64,000 nt of DNA. Source: Cyrtodaria siliqua. Taxonomy: Eukaryota > Mollusca > Bivalvia > Adapedonta > Hiatellidae. Every line of letters begins with the position of its first letter. The stretch's first letter is position 1. The position numbers were made by a program, and so were the translations under genes. This document shows, in pieces, positions 59,348 to 64,000 of this stretch. The stretch covers positions 1-64,000 of the forward strand of contig JAWPHD010000231.1 in the NCBI GenBank assembly GCA_037043455.1, written 5' to 3'. Under the pieces are notes generated by a model, which was not told where the DNA came from, made no database searches, and was given only the letters and a program-made list of their open reading frames with translations.

Positions 59348-59610
59348 AATAATAAATACGTGCCTGTATTTTATCGGTGAATAAACTACAGTTAGGAGTT
59401 CGGATGAGTAGTAATTAAATCACGAGTGCGTTAGAACGACTGATTTAAATCACTCGTATCCGAATGCCCAACTGTATTATATTTAAGAAATAATAAATAC
59501 GTACCTGTGTTTTATCGGTGAATAAAATACAGTCAGGAGTTCGGATGCGTAGTAATTAAATCACGAGTGCGTTAGCACGAGTGATTTAATTACTCGCATC
59601 CGAACGATTA
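59348..59610 (+). repeat. Tandem pair of units, each with a long hairpin
   Basis: Two units of about 125-138 bp start AATAATAAATACGT and contain GGAGTTCGGATG. In the second, CGGATGCGTAGTAATTAAAT faces its near-perfect inverse ending GCATCCG, with GTGCGTTAGCAC at the tip. The first unit has the same hairpin, partly decayed. Confidence 0.85.
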
Positions 59611-59614
59611 ACGA

Positions 59615-59995
59615 TTTTTTTACCTTTGACCTCCAACTGTGACCTTGTCCTTTTAGGCACTGATGTGATTCTTACACACGACACACCTTCTCATTGTTAT
59701 GAACATGTGTGTGAAGTATGACACAATTCACTTCAGTAGTTTGCAAGTAATGGCTAAGACATGACTTTTTTCACGATTGTTTTGGTTTTGACCTCCAAGT
59801 GTGACCTTGACTTTTGCGACACGGAAATGATTCTTGCACGCGACACACCTTCTCAATGAGATGAACATTTGTGTGAAGTTTGACAAAATTCCCTTTAGTA
59901 GTTTCTGAGGAAGGGCGGAGACACGATTTCGGACGGACGGACGTACCGACGGACAGTGTGATTACTATATGCCTCCCTGTGGGGGCATACAAATA
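59615..59995 (+). repeat. Repeat with two TGACCTTG-rich units and GGACGG run
   Basis: TTTGACCTCCAACTGTGACC and TTTGACCTCCAAGTGTGACC head two ~150-bp units, each with ACACGACACACCTTCTCA-like and GTGTGAAGT(T/A)TGACA words. It ends GGACGGACGGACG, ATTACTATATGCCTCCCTGT and GGGGGCAT. No coding capacity. Confidence 0.65.
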
Positions 59996-60224
59996 GTATA
60001 GGTCAATTTATTTGTTTTTGTAAGAATTTATAAAATTACGTGTCTTCGTAGAATATTTCCAAGCTTAATCCTGTATTCGGTATATTGACAGGAAGCGATC
60101 CTCAGAGTCTGCTAAGTCACTTCCGGATGCATGATGTGTCTTAAGCGATGTTTGAATTTGGAAAGTATATTCTTTAGGAATAATGTTCCATTTTTGTTAG
60201 ACCTTCTTATATTAGCAATCAAGT

Positions 60225-60423
60225 ATGGAAATGAGAAGTATAGAAAGTGGGGTGTTTGGCGCTGTTTCCTCCTCGTGGTCCCCCATGAAAAGATGGCAGA
60301 TTTGCGTTTTGCATGCCGCAACACGCACAATTGCCATTTTTTTCATGTGGGGGAGGGGGAGGGTGCCTTCAGGAAAAACTACCCCAAACATCTCACTTTC
60401 TATACTACTTATAACTATGTTTC
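60225..60423. mobile_element. 200-bp foldback element
   Basis: GAAGTATAGAAAGTGGGGTG at the left is inverted as ACATCTCACTTTCTATACTA at the right. Matching continues inward through CCCCCATGAAAAGATGGCAG and its inverse, so almost the whole element pairs with itself. Frames on both strands mirror each other for this reason. Confidence 0.75.
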
Positions 60424-60639
60424 CATTGAGCATACAACATTAGCAAACCAGGATATTCCAAACCCCGGCGAAATGGCTGGTGGAAATGCTCCCCTCAGCA
60501 AGTGGCAATAAGACTTTCTGGATAATAAACCTCAAACACTTCTACTTGTGTTCCAAGCCCGACTGCGTACTTATCCCACCCCTTCAAAATACCTTTTCTA
60601 CACTTTTGTGTTCCATTAATAATATAGTAATGTTTTACT

Positions 60640-60790
60640 TTAACGCGCTTTTCCTTAAACGGTACCCAACTATAAAAAATCCTCATTGTAACCTTTCCAT
60701 CTAATAATGCTTGTTTCTTTTTATAATCACGTTTTATAACTTTTTCAATTCTAAATACGTCTTGGTCAGTTTTACCATTTCTAATTCGTA
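60640..60790 (-). pseudogene. Chromodomain remnant at the integrase C-terminus
   Basis: In a frame shifted from the integrase, the minus strand reads DQDVFRIEKVIKR, then after a KKKQALL stretch a degraded DGKVT...FYSWVPF. This follows the chromodomain pattern FRIEKVI.R....ALV.WKGY...F.SWVP. C-terminal chromodomains are usual in Polinton-type integrases. Too damaged to function. Confidence 0.5.
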
Positions 60791-61522
60791 TAAGCTTCCG
60801 TCAATCTTTTGTTTGTTTAAATCTTTTATTTTGTATGTCGCAGGATTTGTGTTTTGAATTTCATCAATAACAAAAGTTTCTTCAGTCCAATATGGAGTAT
60901 AACATTTCTCAAATGTTATTTTATATTTGCTGATCCGAACCTTGTCTACTATTTTAAACTTTGGCTTAATTTGATTGCTTTCCATATTTCCACACAAGTT
61001 GAAATACACTTTTCCTTTATTCTTCTCATCACTTGCTTCAGTCGGTGTTATTTTAATACTCCGGTGTTTTGTGTTATAATACTTATCAACCATTGCCTGT
61101 AGCACGTCTAAATATGTATTTGTATTGTTTGCTGTAACATATTTCCACATCCTCTCTTTTAATGTTCGGTTAAACCGTTCAATTACTACAGCTTTACCAA
61201 AATTAGTTATAAAATTCAAAACCCCGGTCAACCCAAAGAAATTTAGATTGTCTTCCTCAGATCATACTTTTTTGAAACGCTTTAGTAATTTCTATACCAG
61301 TTTTATTCCAAAGTGGAATAACCCAAGCAAATTTCTAAATACATATATACAGGTAACATTGAGCAGGTATCTTACACCTTTATTATATTTTGAAAACGAT
61401 TGCATATCGAGTAAATCAGCCGAGCATAATTTATCAGTTTCATTAACAATCACGCGGCGTTGAGTGAACTTTCTTCGTATGGGTTTATGAAGTTTATCGG
61501 CTAACTTATCATTCCATCTCAA
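60734..61522 (-). pseudogene. Retroviral-type (rve) integrase, Polinton/adintovirus-like, frameshifted
   Basis: The N-terminal part (61522-61292) reads NDKLADKLHKPIRRKF, RRVIVNETDKLCSADLLDMQ and KYNKGVRYLL, including the first catalytic Asp (ADL). Frame changes and a deletion near 61200-61300 remove most of the central core and its second Asp region. The C-terminal frame resumes with VIERFNRTLKERMWKYVT (carrying the catalytic Glu region), NTNTYLDVLQAMVDKYY and HRSIKITPTEAS, then an SH3-like KFKIVDKVRISK and YTPYWTEETFVI. This order is that of the F54H12.3-like integrases that I associate with Polintons/Mavericks and adintoviruses. Several breaks make it a pseudogene. Confidence 0.75.
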
Positions 61523-61785
61523 CGCTTTTTCTTGTTTTTTGATGCTCGATGTCCTAGTTTATATTTTGTGCTTATAACGGGCTTGACTATCAAATTCTTA
61601 GCGATTATTTCTCCAAGTGATTTGGATTTTCCTATGTTTTTATCGCACATTGATTTATTACTAGGACTTTCTTCATAACAGTAATCATGCTCATTGCAAA
61701 TAGCATCTAATTCATTTGATGGTTCTCCGCTATCAAGTGGATTACCCGGACCGCAATATTTATAACCAGGAAGTATTAACCCCTT
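61519..61785 (-). pseudogene. Phospholipase A2-like domain (VP1-type), next to integrase
   Basis: Minus-strand frame bounded upstream by TAA (near 61788) and downstream by TGA (61521-61519), about 88 codons. It reads [18 protein letters not shown], then [15 protein letters not shown], then a Lys-rich tail. YCGPGN is the calcium-binding-loop type Y-x-G-x-G and HDYCY the catalytic His-Asp box of the parvovirus-VP1-like PLA2 family. No start codon is evident, and it ends where the integrase begins in the next frame, so it was probably part of one coding unit or an adjoining gene. The domain motifs are intact although the gene around it is broken. Confidence 0.65.
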
Positions 61786-61828
61786 TTAAGGCAACAGAGG
61801 GAGCAAAGCTTTATGAGTAATACTTCCT
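61769..61828. repeat. Inverted repeat at the junction between PLA2 block and LINE
   Basis: AGGAAGTATTA faces TAATACTTCCT, 11-bp perfect arms about 38 bp apart. Confidence 0.7.
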
Positions 61829-62016
61829 CCTTGTATACTTTAAATTGTGTTTTACTGAAACTTGGAGTAATACATATATCAAAACAAACTAACAGCTTTC
61901 TCCAAAGTAAGTGTATTAAATATGTATATTATGTATACTCTCAATGGTTTTTAGGCGTGCGTTTACATAACATACGACTATTGGTAAGACGCTTTTTTAG
62001 AATCTGGTATAACCTA

Positions 62017-64000
62017 ATGTATGTTGACATAGCTGCATACAGGGCACGAATAGGCATGTTCTACCCATCGAGTTTCAAAACTAAGGGTACTAAATATCTA
62101 AGCATATTTGAATTAATTACATGGATGGCTATTATACTTCTTCAATCAGGTGATGTTGAAAGTAATCCAGGTCCTCATTCTGATGTCTTCGAGCCCGATA
62201 TTGTTGATGCTGCTAAAGACAACATATCACTGATTCACTACAAAAAATACATACTTTATGCTGAACTATCGCACTTTGACGTCATAGTTTTCTCTGAAAC
62301 GTGGTTGTCTTCAAACATTTTAAATGACGATATATCGTTCGAAAATTATTGCACACCTTTTCGCCAAGACAGAGAAAACGATGCCCATGGTGGCCTACTT
62401 ATCTATGTTAATGAAAACATACCCGCTAAACGTCGCATAGATCTGGAGGTCCCTGGCGTCGAAAGTATCTGGTTGGAAATATCAGTAGGAAATAAGCCAA
62501 AACTATTAGGATCCTTTTATCGCCCTCCTAGTTCTTCTCCCGCTGTCTTGACAGCTATTGAAAATTCTATTGGTCTTGCGAAAGACACACCCATCGACGA
62601 TATTATAGTCACGGGTGATTTTAACCTTGATGTTCTGAAACAAGTATCGGCCAACAAAATCAATGATATTTTATTACAAAACGACATGAGCCAATTAATA
62701 GCCGAACCTACACACTTTACGGAAAACTCGTCTTCCGTTTTAGATCTATTCCTTGTTACTAAACCTGAAAATGTATTGTTTAGTGGTGTTGGTGAATCAT
62801 TCCTAGATCAAAATATTAGATTTCACTGCCCAATTTTTTGTATCTTGAATGAATTTAGACCTCCTCACACTGAATTTAAGCGTAAAGTATGGCTCTATAA
62901 CCAAGGTGACTACGAACAAATTCGACAAATTGCGGAAAACACGAATTGGGAATCTCTTTTTGATCTAAATATTGACCAGTATGCAGATAACATAAGCAAC
63001 CATATCATCAATATGGCCGAACAGACCATCCCACATAAAAGTATTACTGTAAGGCCCAAGGATCCCCCATGGCTTCAGAATGACATTAGAAAATCAATAA
63101 GGAAGAGAAAGCGTATATTATCGAAGGCAAAACGAACAGGCACATCTGAAAATTGGACTAAATACAAATCAATTCGAAATGAAACAATAAACGTAATTCG
63201 TAAAGCAAAAAAACAATACTTTGAAAATATATCTAATAAACTTAAATCAAATACCTTATCAAGTTCTGACTGGTGGAAAACGCTTAAGTGCTTTATCAAG
63301 CCAAATGACAAATCCACTAATATACCGCCCCTCAAACATGATGGTATCTACTACAATGACAATATTAGCAAAGCTAACTTACTTAATGATTTTTTTGCAA
63401 ACCAAACAGTTCTAAACGATGACGGAAAGATATTACCGCAACTTGTTATAGACCCTAACAAACCAAACCTCGATATAATTAATCTACAGCCATTAGAAGT
63501 TGAATCAATCTTACAAACCCTTCCACTGGGAAAAGCCGCAGGCCCAGACGAAATTAACAACAAAGTACTAAAAGAACTTTCCAAACAACTCGCAACTCCC
63601 TTGTGCAATCTTTTTAATCGCTCACTTCGACTCTGCAAAGTTCCAACTAGGTGGAAGGAAGCGTATGTTACCGCTGTCTTTAAGAAAAATGATCCTTCCG
63701 ATGTTTCAAATTATCGGCCGATTTCGCTCCTATCAACGATAGATAAAATTTTGGAAAAACTTATCCACAAGCACGTTTTTAACTTTTTTCTAAGAAATCG
63801 TATCATAACTGCTTTGCAGTCAGGCTTTGTACCTAAAGATTCAACTGTTAACCAATTAGTAGATATATACCATACTTTTTGTCAGGCTCTAGACGAAGGT
63901 AAAGAAATTCGTGCTGTTTTTTGTGATATAAGTAAGGCCTTTGATAGAGTTTGGCACAAGGGTCTACTATACAAATTACAATCTGTTGGCATAGATGGCC
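62017..64000 (+). CDS. CR1/jockey-type LINE ORF2: 2A leader, endonuclease, reverse transcriptase (runs off window)
   Basis: One frame is open from 61780 to the window end. The ATG at 62017 (MYVDIAAYRARIGMFYP) is preferred because the sequence after it resembles leaders of 2A-bearing LINEs; ATGs at 61813, 62056 and 62125 are alternatives. From 62017: a hydrophobic leader, GDVESNPGP at residues 45-53, then an APE-type endonuclease with FDVIVFSETWL, GGLLIYV, YRPPSSSP, GDFNLD, SSVLDLFLV and HCPIF. Next is a basic linker, and then reverse transcriptase with GKAAGPDEI, NYRPISLLS, LQSGFVP and FCDISKAFDRVWHKGLL, which carries the first catalytic Asp. The YxDD box lies beyond 64000. There are no stops or frameshifts in 661 codons. 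The endonuclease appears to lack its first motif near 62240. Whether the copy is full length is unknown. Confidence 0.9.
   Translation, partial: MYVDIAAYRARIGMFYPSSFKTKGTKYLSIFELITWMAIILLQSGDVESNPGPHSDVFEPDIVDAAKDNISLIHYKKYILYAELSHFDVIVFSETWLSSNILNDDISFENYCTPFRQDRENDAHGGLLIYVNENIPAKRRIDLEVPGVESIWLEISVGNKPKLLGSFYRPPSSSPAVLTAIENSIGLAKDTPIDDIIVTGDFNLDVLKQVSANKINDILLQNDMSQLIAEPTHFTENSSSVLDLFLVTKPENVLFSGVGESFLDQNIRFHCPIFCILNEFRPPHTEFKRKVWLYNQGDYEQIRQIAENTNWESLFDLNIDQYADNISNHIINMAEQTIPHKSITVRPKDPPWLQNDIRKSIRKRKRILSKAKRTGTSENWTKYKSIRNETINVIRKAKKQYFENISNKLKSNTLSSSDWWKTLKCFIKPNDKSTNIPPLKHDGIYYNDNISKANLLNDFFANQTVLNDDGKILPQLVIDPNKPNLDIINLQPLEVESILQTLPLGKAAGPDEINNKVLKELSKQLATPLCNLFNRSLRLCKVPTRWKEAYVTAVFKKNDPSDVSNYRPISLLSTIDKILEKLIHKHVFNFFLRNRIITALQSGFVPKDSTVNQLVDIYHTFCQALDEGKEIRAVFCDISKAFDRVWHKGLLYKLQSVGIDG
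62149..62175 (+). other. 2A-like ribosome-skipping motif
   Basis: Encodes GDVESNPGP, fitting D-(V/I)-E-x-N-P-G-P. Translation would release a 52-residue leader ending in Gly (62170-62172), and the endonuclease-RT would begin at Pro (62173-62175). The residues just upstream (WMAIILLQS) are hydrophobic, as in other 2A contexts. Confidence 0.85.

Overview
The window looks like repeat-rich nuclear DNA of a marine invertebrate, most likely a bivalve mollusc. The reasons are AT-rich composition, intron-type splice signals, tRNA-derived SINEs, CR1-like and Penelope-like retroelements, TA- and TTAA-flanked miniature transposons, and several kilobases of short-period satellite. There is no bacterial operon, rRNA gene or CRISPR array. 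I found no convincing complete host gene; nearly everything recognisable is mobile DNA or its remains. Family names below rest on motifs I recognise, not on database searches.

Layout. 1-6727 and about 11640-20848 are two direct copies of one segment (copies A and B), 11.7 kb apart at their left ends. Each holds fragments of Penelope-like and CR1-like retroelements, a small candidate terminal exon (nonsense-mutated in A, open in B), a SINE and a 1.59-kb TA-flanked element. Copy B carries a 2.7-kb insertion absent from copy A: a Crypton-like element with a two-exon tyrosine recombinase gene. The spacer between copies (6728-11640) holds a 45-bp satellite.

20.8-29 kb is a mosaic of miniature DNA transposons, a palindromic GAGATATCTC array, diverged tandem repeats, SINE pieces and a CR1-like remnant. 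29.7-34.7 kb is one 44-bp satellite with higher-order structure. 34.7-43.4 kb has a mariner remnant, a large foldback element, a TA-flanked MITE and a SINE with clear 10-bp target duplications.

43505-49120 is bounded by an 8-bp direct repeat and imperfect terminal inverted repeats with many subterminal 15-bp motifs. It carries a THAP-domain reading frame and looks like a P-superfamily-like DNA transposon. Inside it lie a broken P2X7-C-like first exon, an internally deleted Ty3/gypsy-type LTR element and a 10-unit 63-bp minisatellite. 52.7-56.6 kb holds the 45-bp satellite again, now as two arrays in opposite orientation, followed directly by a 70-bp satellite. 57.6-58.9 kb is a decayed Penelope-like reverse transcriptase.

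60.6-61.8 kb (minus) is a decayed Polinton/adintovirus-like block: a phospholipase A2-like domain, a retroviral-type integrase and a chromodomain remnant. From about 62.0 kb to the window end runs an intact, truncated-by-window CR1/jockey-type ORF2 that begins with a 2A-like ribosome-skipping motif, followed by endonuclease and reverse transcriptase.
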